In this document: positions 1 to 7,980 of the stretch, one piece after another
Numbering within the stretch: the stretch's first letter is position 1
How the letters are laid out: every line of letters begins with the position of its first letter
Assembly: GCF_001938565.1 (NCBI RefSeq)
Contig: NZ_MSYM01000018.1
Coordinates: 331,515 to 395,514 of the forward strand
From: Rhodoferax antarcticus ANT.BR
GTDB taxonomy: Bacteria > Pseudomonadota > Gammaproteobacteria > Burkholderiales > Burkholderiaceae_C
DNA: 64,000 nt
Direction: 5' to 3'
Translations under genes and position numbers: made by a program
The notes under the pieces: model-generated
Told to the model about the DNA's origin: nothing
The model's input: only the letters and a program-made list of their open reading frames with translations
Database searches by the model: none

Positions 1-4
1 GCTT

Positions 5-54
5 CCTGCCCCCAAGGGGCTGCAGCCTTGCTTGGGGCGGCCCGGCACGGCGGC
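5..54 (+). repeat. GC-rich palindromic repeat ('TTGGGGCGGCCCGGC' family)
   Basis: This is a short GC-rich element with self-complementary CCCC/GGGG blocks and the core TTGGGGCGGCCCGGC. Related copies lie inside the fic gene (about 14,544-14,633) and inside recJ (about 44,331-44,380), where they are read in frame. Here it abuts the 5' edge of the IS91-type remnant. Confidence 0.6.
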
Positions 55-59
55 TAGTC

Positions 60-913
60 GCCTTCTCCTGCAAAAGCCGTGGCGTCTGCCCCTCGTGCAA
101 CACGCGGCGCATGGCCGAGGCCGCAGCTCACCTGACGGACCCTGTATTTCCCCGCTTGGCCAGTGCGCCAGTGGGTTCTGTCGGTGCCCAAACGGCTGCG
201 CTACTACCTGCAGCGCGACAAAGGCGCACTCAATGCGGCGCTGCGTATCTTCTTGCGGATGGTGCAGCAAAGCCTGCAGGCCCATTGCCCCGGTGCGGCA
301 CAGTGTGACCCGGCCAGTCTGCACCTGGTTGCCGTCGCCTTGCGTCCACCGCTTTGGTGCCAGCCTGAACACGCATGTGAACCACGGCCACCATCGCACT
401 ACCTGTGGGCCGCGCTCATTGCGCGCATTTATGAGGTGTTCCCGCTGCTGTGCCCAATGTGCGGGGGCCAGATGCGCCTCATCGCCTTCATCGCCTTCAT
501 CACCTTCATCGCCTTCATCACCTTCATCACCTTCAGTGCCGACATTCACAAAATTCTGGAGCACATCGGGGTCGACCCCGAAGCGCCGCGCATCGCCCCC
601 GCATGCGGGCCACCGCTGTGGGATGACTGCGCTGCGCAGGAGTCGGGCGAGGGTGTGGAGGCTGCGCCGGACTGGGATCTGGCAAACCAATCACCGCCCG
701 ACTACCCCGACGATCAGCGCACTGCTTGGTGAACTCGAATTGGGTCGCGACGACTGCGCCGGGGTAGGGTTGTGTTCTTCGGCAGCCTGGCGCGTGGTTT
801 GCGATGAGGGGGCGCAGATTCCTGGAAATTCAGACTTTCACCTCAGAGAAAACCCGTTTTTCAGGACGGTTTGGGGTGCGACACTTTGCCCCATGCGGTT
901 GAAAGTCCTATCC
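60..913 (+). pseudogene. IS91-family transposase remnant, copy 1 (decayed)
   Basis: Pieces of an IS91-type rolling-circle transposase can be read in two frames. They are the zinc-binding motif GVCPSCNTRRMAEAAAHL, then PKRLRYYLQRDKGALNAALR, and after a large deletion the C-terminal HYLWAALIARIYEVFPLLCP with MCGGQMRLIAF. The catalytic centre is missing, so it is non-autonomous. From about 535 it matches copy 2 at 16,430-16,812 base for base over long stretches. The end at 895-913 (GCGGTTGAAAGTCCTATCC) resembles, from memory, the oriIS termini of IS91/ISCR elements. The stretch from 914 to 1,082 holds no gene I can support. Confidence 0.8.
481..537 (+). repeat. 9-bp tandem repeat in the IS91 remnant
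   Basis: Six near-perfect units of ATCRCCTTC follow each other in frame, giving alternating FIAFITF residues. Copy 2 of the element retains only a trace of this sequence, so the array looks like local slippage expansion inside a dead gene. Confidence 0.75.
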
Positions 914-1082
914 GTGTGCTGCGCACAACCATGTTCCTCCAGTCCCACTGCACAGTGTGGACCCCATCGCCACCACCCAACCCAGGCCGGCTGGCGGCGC
1001 TCACACTTCTAGCAATTTGTTACAAAAAAAGAGGGCGGGTTCATAATGCGCCACAAACCATCTCAGGGGCGGGATAACAACA

Positions 1083-2915
1083 ATGGCTACCTTGATACCG
1101 GCGCTTGGCGCCTGCGTGTCGCGCATGACGCAAGGCGAGAAGCGCCTGGCCGAACGGCTGGAACAAAAGCTCGACGCCGACTACCTGCTCTGGTACGACG
1201 TGCCGGTTGGCCCAAATCAGTCACACCCCGATTTTGTCGTGATGCACCCCCGGCGCGGCTTGCTGATTCTGGAGGTGAAAGACTGGAAGCCCGACACCAT
1301 CCGCCAGGCCGACAAGCTCAACTGGGTAATTTTGGACCACGGCCAGCCCAAAACTGTCGCCAGCCCCATTGAGCAAGCCCGCCAATATGCCCACACCGTG
1401 GTCGATGCCCTCAAGCGCGACCCGCAGCTGGTACAGGCCGACGGCAAACACCAGGGTCAACTCGCCTTTCCGTGGAGCTACGGCGTGGTGTTGCCCAACC
1501 TCACGCGCAAGCAGTTCATGGACGGGCAATTGCACCGCGTGATCGAGCCGAACCGCGTCGTCTGCCGCGATGAAATGACCGATTCGGTGGACGCCGAAGA
1601 CCTGCAAAGCCGCCTGTGGGGCATGTTCCCGTTCATGATGGGCGGCGTCATGAGCCTGCCGCAACTCGACCGCGTGCGCTGGATCATGTTCCCCGAGGTG
1701 CGGGTGCAGACGCAAGGCGCGCTGTTTGACGACAACGACGGCGAGGCCGAGCTGCCCGACATCATGCGCGTGATGGACATTCAGCAAGAGCAACTGGCCC
1801 GCAGTTTGGGCGATGGCCACCGCGTGATTCACGGCGTGGCTGGCTCGGGTAAAACCATGATCTTGGGCTACCGCGCCGAGTATCTGGCCAAGGCGCACAC
1901 GCCCACGTCCAAACCGATCCTGATCCTGTGCTTTAACGAGCCGCTGGGCGTGACGCTGGACTCTGTCATGCATGCCAAAGGGCTGGCGGACAAGGTACAT
2001 GCGCGGCATTTTCACAAGTGGTGCCGCGACCAGCTGGTGGCCTACGGGCAGACACTGCCCGCGCCCAATCTGCCGGTGGACGCCAAGATGGCCGATATGG
2101 TGCAGCGCGTTATCCGCGCTGTGGACCGCAAGCAAATCCCATCCGGCCAATACCAGGCCGTGATGATTGACGAGGGCCACGACTTTGCGCCCGAATGGCT
2201 TAAGCTGATCACGCAAATGGTGGACCCGACCACCAACAGTCTGCTGCTGCTGTACGACGATGCGCAAAGCATTTATGAGCGCCGGCATTCACGTGATGGC
2301 AGCAAGCAGTTCAGCTTCAAAAGCGTGGGCGTGCAGGCGCAGGGCCGCACCACTATTCTGAAAATCAACTACCGCAACACCCGGCAGATTCTGCAAACCG
2401 CCAGCCTGATAGCGGCCGACCTGCTGACCGCCGACGACAAAGACGACGACGGCATCCCGCTGGTCAAACCCATCAGCTGCGGGCGCGACGGGCAAGCGCC
2501 GCTCATCATCCGCCTGCCCTGTCTGCGCGACGAAGCATTTGCCATAGCCGACCACCTGGCCAGCGCCCATAACGAAGGCTTTGCGTGGGGCGACATGGCG
2601 GTGCTGTGCGCCGACTGGGCCACCATGGACCTGTGCGCCAGCGCCCTGGCCCAACGCAAGCTGCCGCACCGCGTGCGCAAACGCAGTGGCGACTACCAAC
2701 CCGGCGCAGACGCCATCCAAGTGATGACCATGAAAGTCAGCAAAGGCCTTGAATTCCCCGTGGTGGCGCTACCCGGCGTGGGGCACATGCCTGCGCCCGA
2801 CGAGGATGAGAAGGAAGCGGCGCGGGTGTTTTATGTGGCGGCGACAAGGGCTACGCAGAGGTTGGTGCTGGGGGTGGGTGGGGATGGGGGGTTTGGGGTT
2901 AGGCTGGGAACATGA
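1083..2915 (+). CDS. NERD-domain UvrD/Rep-like DNA helicase
   Basis: This 610-residue protein joins an N-terminal NERD nuclease-related domain (about 15-130) to a superfamily 1 helicase. The PD-(D/E)XK-like residues are D50 in HPDFVV and E64/K66 in ILEVKDW. The helicase has Walker A GVAGSGKT near 252, Walker B VMIDEGHDF near 362 and a UvrD C-terminal motif KVSKGLEF near 550. NERD-helicases are often found in defence islands, and a role in processing foreign DNA is inferred from that. The last 50 codons are very G-rich. A second copy of this 3' end lies at 4,643-4,796, beyond the next two genes. Confidence 0.85.
   Translation: MATLIPALGACVSRMTQGEKRLAERLEQKLDADYLLWYDVPVGPNQSHPDFVVMHPRRGLLILEVKDWKPDTIRQADKLNWVILDHGQPKTVASPIEQARQYAHTVVDALKRDPQLVQADGKHQGQLAFPWSYGVVLPNLTRKQFMDGQLHRVIEPNRVVCRDEMTDSVDAEDLQSRLWGMFPFMMGGVMSLPQLDRVRWIMFPEVRVQTQGALFDDNDGEAELPDIMRVMDIQQEQLARSLGDGHRVIHGVAGSGKTMILGYRAEYLAKAHTPTSKPILILCFNEPLGVTLDSVMHAKGLADKVHARHFHKWCRDQLVAYGQTLPAPNLPVDAKMADMVQRVIRAVDRKQIPSGQYQAVMIDEGHDFAPEWLKLITQMVDPTTNSLLLLYDDAQSIYERRHSRDGSKQFSFKSVGVQAQGRTTILKINYRNTRQILQTASLIAADLLTADDKDDDGIPLVKPISCGRDGQAPLIIRLPCLRDEAFAIADHLASAHNEGFAWGDMAVLCADWATMDLCASALAQRKLPHRVRKRSGDYQPGADAIQVMTMKVSKGLEFPVVALPGVGHMPAPDEDEKEAARVFYVAATRATQRLVLGVGGDGGFGVRLGT
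2870..2898 (+). other. G-quadruplex-prone G tracts
   Basis: Five runs of three to six G, separated by 1-3 bases, lie on the coding strand in the last codons of the NERD helicase gene. They stop 31 bp before the ORF6N start and so sit at the junction between the helicase tail and its downstream cargo. Confidence 0.6.
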
Positions 2916-2928
2916 AAAGGCAAGCAAC

Positions 2929-3537
2929 ATGAACACGAACAACACATTACTGGTGCCGCGTATTGAGAGCCGTATCCAAGTGATTCGCGGCCAGCGGGTC
3001 ATGATTGATGTGGACTTGGCTACGCTGTACGGGGTGCAGACCAAGCGACTGAACGAGCAGGTCAAACGCAACCGGGACCGCTTCCCCAGCGACTTCCTGT
3101 TTCAACTCACACAGGATGAGAAAACTGAGGTGGTCGCAAATTGCGACCACCTCCAAAACCTGAAGTTTTCCAAGGCGCTGCCGTTTGCGTTTACCGAGCA
3201 CGGGGCGATTCAGGCAGCTAATGTGCTGGCGTCGAGCCAAGCTGTGGAGATGGGCATCTATCTAGTGCGCGCGTTTGTGCAGTTGCGCCAGTCACTATCT
3301 GCAAATGTGGATGTCGCCAAGCGCCTGGCCGATTTGGAGATGAAGACCGAATCGCTAGAGATGTCGCACGATACGTTTAGCAGGAACACCCGGCTGCAGT
3401 TGCGCCAACTGCTGGACGCGGTGCGTGAGCTGACCACACCACCGGAGCCGATCAAACGACCCATTGGGTTTCTGACGCATGAGGATAAGGTGGGCCACAA
3501 GTCCGGCAAGGCGATCAAAGAAAAGAAGTCTCCGTGA
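2929..3537 (+). CDS. ORF6N-domain DNA-binding protein (KilA-N/antirepressor-like)
   Basis: The 202-residue product opens with an ORF6N domain: RIQVIRGQRVMIDVDLATLY, then TKRLNEQVKRNRDRFPSDFL and the hallmark FAFTEHG near residue 85. A helical C-terminus follows. ORF6N proteins are phage-type antirepressors or regulators and often sit beside DUF1016 or restriction genes, as here. The ATG at 2929 follows the helicase stop by 13 bp, so the genes are probably cotranscribed. The gene carries a perfect 13-bp-arm palindrome at 3127-3153. A truncated paralogue lies at 26,094. Confidence 0.85.
   Translation: MNTNNTLLVPRIESRIQVIRGQRVMIDVDLATLYGVQTKRLNEQVKRNRDRFPSDFLFQLTQDEKTEVVANCDHLQNLKFSKALPFAFTEHGAIQAANVLASSQAVEMGIYLVRAFVQLRQSLSANVDVAKRLADLEMKTESLEMSHDTFSRNTRLQLRQLLDAVRELTTPPEPIKRPIGFLTHEDKVGHKSGKAIKEKKSP
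3127..3153. repeat. Perfect coding palindrome in the ORF6N gene
   Basis: Arms GAGGTGGTCGCAA and TTGCGACCACCTC flank a single A. The paralogue at 26,094 has a different palindrome at the homologous codons (26,320-26,348), with the same GTCGCAA core. The DUF1016 gene has one as well (3911-3929). Confidence 0.9.
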
Positions 3538-3910
3538 GCGCCTTATCAAAACTTCAAGACAAATACCGGTCATGAAAAAGGCAACCACTATGAACGAGGC
3601 AACAATCTTGACAGCCACAGCGGCGGCGCCCACTCCTGCCGACAACCTGCACGCCGAACTGCGCAGCCTGATTGCCAGTAGCCGCCAGCGGCTGGCGGGT
3701 GCGGTGAATGCGGAGCTGACGCGGCTGTATTGGAGCGTGGGCAAGCGCCTGCACACCGAGGTGCTGGGCGGTGCTGACCGCGCCAAATATGGCGACCAGC
3801 TTGTCAAGCGCGTGGGCGAGCAACTGGCGCAAGAATTTGGCCGTGGCTTTGAGGCCAAAAACCTGCGCCGCATGGTGCAGTTTGCACTGGCTTTCCCAGA
3901 CGTGGAGAAA

Positions 3911-3929
3911 GTCGCATCACTGATGCGAC
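3911..3929. repeat. Perfect coding palindrome in the DUF1016 gene
   Basis: Arms GTCGCATCA and TGATGCGAC surround one C, within codons for VASLMRH. It shares the GTCGCA/TGCGAC ends with the palindromes in both ORF6N genes. Confidence 0.85.
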
Positions 3930-4100
3930 ATTTGAGCTGGACGCATTTTTTGCAACTCCTGCCCCTCAAAGCTGACTCGGCGCGCTGGTTTTATGCGCAG
4001 CAAATTGTGGAATCACGCTGGAGCGTGCGCGAACTCCACCACCAGATAGAACGCAAAGCCTTCGAGCGCACCGAACTCGCCAGCCTGCAAGCCCCCAACC

Positions 4101-4126
4101 CCGTTCGGGCTGAGCCTGTCGAAGCC
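4101..4126 (+). repeat. Intragenic repeat encoding PVRAEPVEA
   Basis: This is a copy of the dispersed repeat with core GTTCGGGCTGAGCCTGTCGA, known to me as very common in betaproteobacterial genomes. It is read in frame inside the DUF1016 gene, in the linker between domains. Confidence 0.75.
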
Positions 4127-4642
4127 AGCGCCTCCACCCCCGCCCAAGTCTTCAAGGACCCGTATTTTTTAGACTTCCTGGGCCTGCGCCAAGGCCACGA
4201 CGAAGCTGATTTGGAGGCCGCCATCCTGCGCCAGCTAGAAGCTTTCATTTTGGAACTGGGCCGTGGCTTTGCGTTTGTGGAGCGCCAAAAGCGCATGGTC
4301 ATCGACGGCGAGGACTTTTACCTCGACCTGCTTTTTTACCACCGCCGCCTGCGCCGCCTGGTGGCCGTAGAGCTGAAGCTGGGCCGCTTCAAAGCCGCCC
4401 ACAAAGGCCACTCCCATTACCATTGGCCTAATTTTGTGCGCCGAATCCAGCCGCGAACAAGTGGAGCTGCTGCAAATGCACAAAGACGGCATCACTGTGG
4501 CCGAATACTGGACCGAGCTGCCGCCCAAGGCGGAGCTGAAGCAGCACCTGCATCAGGCTTTGATCGAGGCGCGCGAGCGGCTGGCGAGGCGGGGGGTGTT
4601 GCTGGAGGGGGGTGAGGATGAGTGATGTGCTCAAACGCTGGA

Positions 4643-4796
4643 AATTCCCCATGGTGTCGCTACCCGGCGTGGGGCACATGCCTGCGCCCGGCGAGGACGA
4701 GAAGGAAACGGCGCGGGTGTTTTATGTGGCGGCTAATCGGGCTACGCAGAGGTTGGCGATGGCCGCAGAAGGTGGGAGTGACTTCGCGATACGGCT
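4643..4796 (+). pseudogene. Duplicated 3' end of the NERD helicase gene
   Basis: The frame 4612-4890 reads FPMVSLPGVGHMPAPGEDEK then ARVFYVAANRATQRL, a diverged copy of the helicase C-terminus encoded at 2752-2900. No helicase motifs precede it. Together with the intact gene it brackets the ORF6N and DUF1016 genes. Codons after 4,796 to the stop at 4890 have no counterpart in the helicase. Confidence 0.85.
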
Positions 4797-4934
4797 GATT
4801 TACTCTTCAGTGGAGAAGTCGTTATCGGTTAGCTCCTGCACGTACCATCAAGCAAACACCGTATGGTTTAACCAACTGTCGAGTAAATAGCGACTGATAA
4901 ATTCTTACCCGATATGCACTAAATATTCAAAAAT

Positions 4935-5999
4935 ATGAGAAAAAAACAATACACGGCAATTGATCTATTTTCCGGTGCAGGAGGCTTAACTCTTGGATTA
5001 AAGAGTGCTGGTTTTAAAGTTTTAGCGGGTGTTGAAATTAGCCCGATTGCTGCAAGTACATATCGCGCCAATCACCCCGACATAAAATTAATCGAATGCG
5101 ATATTAAAAATCTGTCAGAAACTGAAATCCTCAAAGGTCTGAAGTTGAAGCGAGGCGAGCTAGATCTGCTTGCAGGTTGCCCGCCTTGTCAAGGGTTCTC
5201 TACCCAAAGAACTAGAAACAAAGTCGCATCGATTACTGATGACCGTAACGAACTCATATTTGAATTCTTGAGAATTGTTGAGATTACTTTTCCAAAAACA
5301 ATCATGCTGGAAAATGTTCCGGGCTTAGCCAAAGATTGGCGAATAACCTCTTTGCGCGAAAAACTGTCCCTCCTTGGCTACGTTATTGATGAAGACTTTG
5401 CACAGGTCAAAGATGCCGCCAACTATGGCGTTCCGCAGCGCCGACGTCGACTTTTAGTCAAAGCATCACGCCTTGGTTTGATTTCAAATCCTAGGCCTTC
5501 TCCTTTAAAAAATACTGTTAGAGCAACTATTTCACAACTCTCAGAACCGGGGACAAGCGGCGATAGTTTGCATGACATCGTAGAAAACCGCAGTGAGAAG
5601 GTAAAGAAAATAATGTCTCTCGTACCCAAGAACGGAGGATCGAGATCAGATATTCCCAGGGAGTATTGGCTTGAATGTCACAAAAGGAACGAGGCAGGCT
5701 ATCGCGATGTATATGGAAGAATGCCTTGGGATGATGTAGCACCCACAATTACTGGTGGCTGCCACAATCCGTCGAAGGGCCGATTCATCCATCCTGATCA
5801 AGATCGAGCAATAACTTTGAGAGAAGCAGCGCTTCTCCAAACGTTTCCTCAGAATTATATTTTTTCTCTGGACAAAGGAAAAGACGCCGTTGCCTTAATG
5901 ATTGGCAATGCGCTTCCTCCCGAGTTCATTAAGCAACATGCCGCACAGTATTTGATTCATCTTAAGGAGGTTACCCGTGAGTCTGTCCCTCAAATTTGA
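4935..5999 (+). CDS. DNA (cytosine-5) methyltransferase
   Basis: This 354-residue Dcm-type enzyme methylates cytosine at C5. Motif I is DLFSGAGGLTLGL (10-22). Motif IV GCPPCQGFS carries the catalytic Cys85. Motif VI is ENV (126-128), motif VIII QRRRR (168-172) and motif X GNALPP near the C-terminus. The variable target-recognition region (about 175-260) is present, but the target cannot be read from sequence. The gene is clearly more AT-rich than its neighbours, which suggests transfer. It overlaps the next gene by 23 bp, so the two are likely translated together. Confidence 0.93.
   Translation: MRKKQYTAIDLFSGAGGLTLGLKSAGFKVLAGVEISPIAASTYRANHPDIKLIECDIKNLSETEILKGLKLKRGELDLLAGCPPCQGFSTQRTRNKVASITDDRNELIFEFLRIVEITFPKTIMLENVPGLAKDWRITSLREKLSLLGYVIDEDFAQVKDAANYGVPQRRRRLLVKASRLGLISNPRPSPLKNTVRATISQLSEPGTSGDSLHDIVENRSEKVKKIMSLVPKNGGSRSDIPREYWLECHKRNEAGYRDVYGRMPWDDVAPTITGGCHNPSKGRFIHPDQDRAITLREAALLQTFPQNYIFSLDKGKDAVALMIGNALPPEFIKQHAAQYLIHLKEVTRESVPQI
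5964..5970 (+). promoter_or_regulatory. Strong ribosome binding site (AAGGAGG)
   Basis: AAGGAGG ends 6 bp before the GTG at 5977 and fixes the start of the GHKL ATPase gene inside the methyltransferase gene. Confidence 0.85.
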
Positions 6000-7611
6000 C
6001 CCAAAGACAATTGAACACTTGGGTGTCAAGATGTACGCGACACTCCCGCCCGCCCTTGCAGAACTGATATCAAACGCCTACGACGCGGACGCTAGCGAAG
6101 TCACGGTCTCTTTTCTTGAGCAGAATGGCACCCCCAAAGCCATCACCGTGGAAGATAACGGAACGGGGATGTCGCTAAACGATATCCAGGGCAAGTTTTT
6201 GGTAATTGGCAGGAACAGACGAGACGAAGGTGATATTCCATCCGCAAAATTTAGACGACTCGCTACCGGCAAAAAAGGTTTGGGCAAGTTAGCGCTATTT
6301 GGTCTCGCTAAGGAAATCAGTGTGGAGACCGTTAAGGATGGTCTCCGAAACAGGTTTCGACTGAACTGGGACGCACTGCTAGCCTCCGCTGACATATACA
6401 ATCCCCAAGTGGATGTTGAAGATAAAAAGGTTAGTCAGGAGCCGAAAACGATCATTCAACTTACCGAACTAAAGCGAAAAAGTCCATTTGACCTGGAGGC
6501 GATAGCCGATAGTCTTTCCCGCATATTTATCGTTGATTCCAATTTCAAAATTAGACTCAAAGATGGGAAAGGTCGCGTAATTACTATTTTAGAAGACCGG
6601 CGTTATTCAAATATAGAACAACAATTCACATGGAGTGAAGATGATCTGATCGAGTCTGATAGTGAGTATTTTGGAAAAGTAAAAATATTCTTAGCAACCG
6701 GAGTAACTCCAATACCACCTAGCTCCGGCTTACGCGGTATCGCTTTATTCTCAAGAGGGAAGCTAGTCAATGCTCCCGAATATTTCGCTGATAGCACATC
6801 AAGTCATTTCTATCAATACTTAACCGGTTGGATTAAGGCTGATTTCATTGATTTGCTCGACGAAGATGTAATCTCCACCAATAGACAAGCCCTCAACTGG
6901 GATCAGCCTGAAATGAGCAAGTTTCGGGAATTTCTTTCAACGCTCATTGCACGGGTTGGTCAGGACTGGAGAAAACGCCGAGCTAACAAAAAAGACAAAG
7001 ATGTCGAAAAGGTAACGGGCATCAACAAGGAGCATTGGTTTAGCACGCTCCCCCCGGATATAAAAACCTCTGTTGAGGCAATTGTTAAGAAGATGGGGGA
7101 AAGTGAAGAGGTCTCAGAGACATTCGCGCCCGTAGTGATGGCTTTGTACGCGATTGTTCCGGAATACCCTCTATTGCATTGGCGCCATTTGCATGCGTCT
7201 ATCAAAGATGGCGTTTTCGAATACTACAAAAATCAGCAGTACGGGCATGCTGCCGATCAAGGGGCCAAGCTATACGCTGCATTTGTTCGCAAGTTAGCGG
7301 CTACAGATAAAGATGGAGTGGAATTGGCAAATTTTTTCAGCTTCACCTACGACACCATAGCCAGGAAATGTTCCAAGTCGCCGACTATTCCAGTAAATGA
7401 TTTGAGTACTGACTCCTTACGGAACGTACAAGAAGGGCAAGGTGCCCTGACACGTGGGCTTATGCAGGGCTTCCGCAACCCCATTAACCACGCGCCTATG
7501 TCGGCAGTAGTACCAAGCTTGATCTCAGAGCTTGATTGCTTAAACATTTTGAGCCTGGTTTCATATTTGGCCAATAAGCTTGAGTACGCGGAAAATTTGT
7601 CCAAACCCTAA
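5977..7611 (+). CDS. MORC/MutL-like GHKL ATPase partnered with C5 methyltransferase
   Basis: The 544-residue product starts with a Bergerat-fold ATPase: N box ELISNAYDADA (29-39), G1 box EDNGTGM (59-65), G2 box GKKGLGKLA (98-106). The rest (about 190-544) is an unassigned helical region. Iyer, Abhiman and Aravind described MutL/MORC-type GHKL ATPases in bacterial restriction-modification operons with C5 methyltransferases, which matches this pair. The protein presumably acts as an ATP-gated DNA clamp or remodeller in restriction; that is inference. No nuclease motif is visible in it. The start is GTG with a strong RBS, and the base composition is AT-rich like the methyltransferase. Confidence 0.85.
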   Translation: MSLSLKFDPKTIEHLGVKMYATLPPALAELISNAYDADASEVTVSFLEQNGTPKAITVEDNGTGMSLNDIQGKFLVIGRNRRDEGDIPSAKFRRLATGKKGLGKLALFGLAKEISVETVKDGLRNRFRLNWDALLASADIYNPQVDVEDKKVSQEPKTIIQLTELKRKSPFDLEAIADSLSRIFIVDSNFKIRLKDGKGRVITILEDRRYSNIEQQFTWSEDDLIESDSEYFGKVKIFLATGVTPIPPSSGLRGIALFSRGKLVNAPEYFADSTSSHFYQYLTGWIKADFIDLLDEDVISTNRQALNWDQPEMSKFREFLSTLIARVGQDWRKRRANKKDKDVEKVTGINKEHWFSTLPPDIKTSVEAIVKKMGESEEVSETFAPVVMALYAIVPEYPLLHWRHLHASIKDGVFEYYKNQQYGHAADQGAKLYAAFVRKLAATDKDGVELANFFSFTYDTIARKCSKSPTIPVNDLSTDSLRNVQEGQGALTRGLMQGFRNPINHAPMSAVVPSLISELDCLNILSLVSYLANKLEYAENLSKP

Positions 7612-7686
7612 CGTGCCATTGCTGTGCGATCTGACTGGAGAGGCGGTGGGATCTGCCGCCCGAGCAGGCTAACGCTGCAATTTTGA

Positions 7687-7730
7687 TAGCTGCTTGCGCA
7701 TCTTGCACGTAAGCTAGAGGCCTATTTGAC
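7687..7730 (+). repeat. 44-bp dispersed hairpin repeat, copy R1
   Basis: It begins TAGCTGCTTGCGCA and ends GGCCTATTTGAC. It lies immediately beside the fic-tail remnant, just as copy R3 lies beside the intact fic gene. Confidence 0.85.
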
Positions 7731-7949
7731 CAACAATTACCCTGTACACCGCCCCCCTCCCGCCAGCTTGCGCAGCGCCCGGCGCGCCAGCAGGTCGTTG
7801 ATATTGCGCAGCGACGTGTCCGCCGAGCAACTACCAATAGCCGCCCACTTGGCGTTGGTTCGCTTGCCCGCCATGCCGTCCAACACCCGGTTCAGCACCA
7901 GGGTCTGCGGCGCATGCATGGGGGTACCAGCCCAGCGCTGCCAGAACTA
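7719..7949 (-). pseudogene. Fragment of a fic gene 3' end
   Basis: The minus-strand frame reads QTLVLNRVLDGMAGKRTNAK, then WAAIGSCSADTSLRNINDLL. This is the winged-helix C-terminus of the Fic protein encoded at 14,129-15,361, with scattered substitutions. The Fic catalytic domain is absent. The fragment keeps the same flanking 44-bp repeat as the full gene. Confidence 0.85.
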
Positions 7950-7980
7950 GGCCATGTAGAGGCAGTGCAAAATTCGAAAG

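Larger units (their letters stand above)
3572..4625 (+). pseudogene. DUF1016/YhcG-type PD-(D/E)XK nuclease, frame broken
   Basis: The N-terminal DUF1016 domain (AELRSLIASSRQRLAGAVNA, YWSVGKRL, LSWTHFLQLLPL) and the C-terminal nuclease core (DFYLDLLFYHRRLRRLVAVE, LKLGRFKAAHKG) are clear. The core matches the family pattern of D and ExK residues. Around 4,408-4,430 a segment that normally encodes about 20-25 residues (starting QMELYLRW in relatives known to me) is missing. The tail CAESSREQVELLQMHKDGIT continues in another frame from 4,434. The frame shift probably inactivates the enzyme. The start could be ATG 3572 or 3590. An in-frame repeat (4101-4126) adds NPVRAEPVEA between the two domains. 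Confidence 0.8.

Noticed and set aside
481..537. Short regular repeats suggestive of a CRISPR array
   Set aside because: The units are 9 bp, in frame, contiguous and without spacers. It is a tandem expansion in a dead transposase gene. No cas genes are present in the window.
1221..2288. Long minus-strand frame opposite the NERD helicase
   Set aside because: It is the antisense of a strongly supported helicase gene in GC-rich DNA. The peptide is His/Val-rich with no motif.
4612..4890. A separate small gene after DUF1016
   Set aside because: Its conserved part is only a copy of the NERD helicase C-terminus, without an independent fold or start signal.
5977..7611. The GHKL protein as a sensor histidine kinase
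   Set aside because: There is no H-box dimerisation helix before the N box and no receiver or sensor domain. The ATPase is at the extreme N-terminus and is coupled to a methyltransferase, which fits MORC/MutL-like proteins better.
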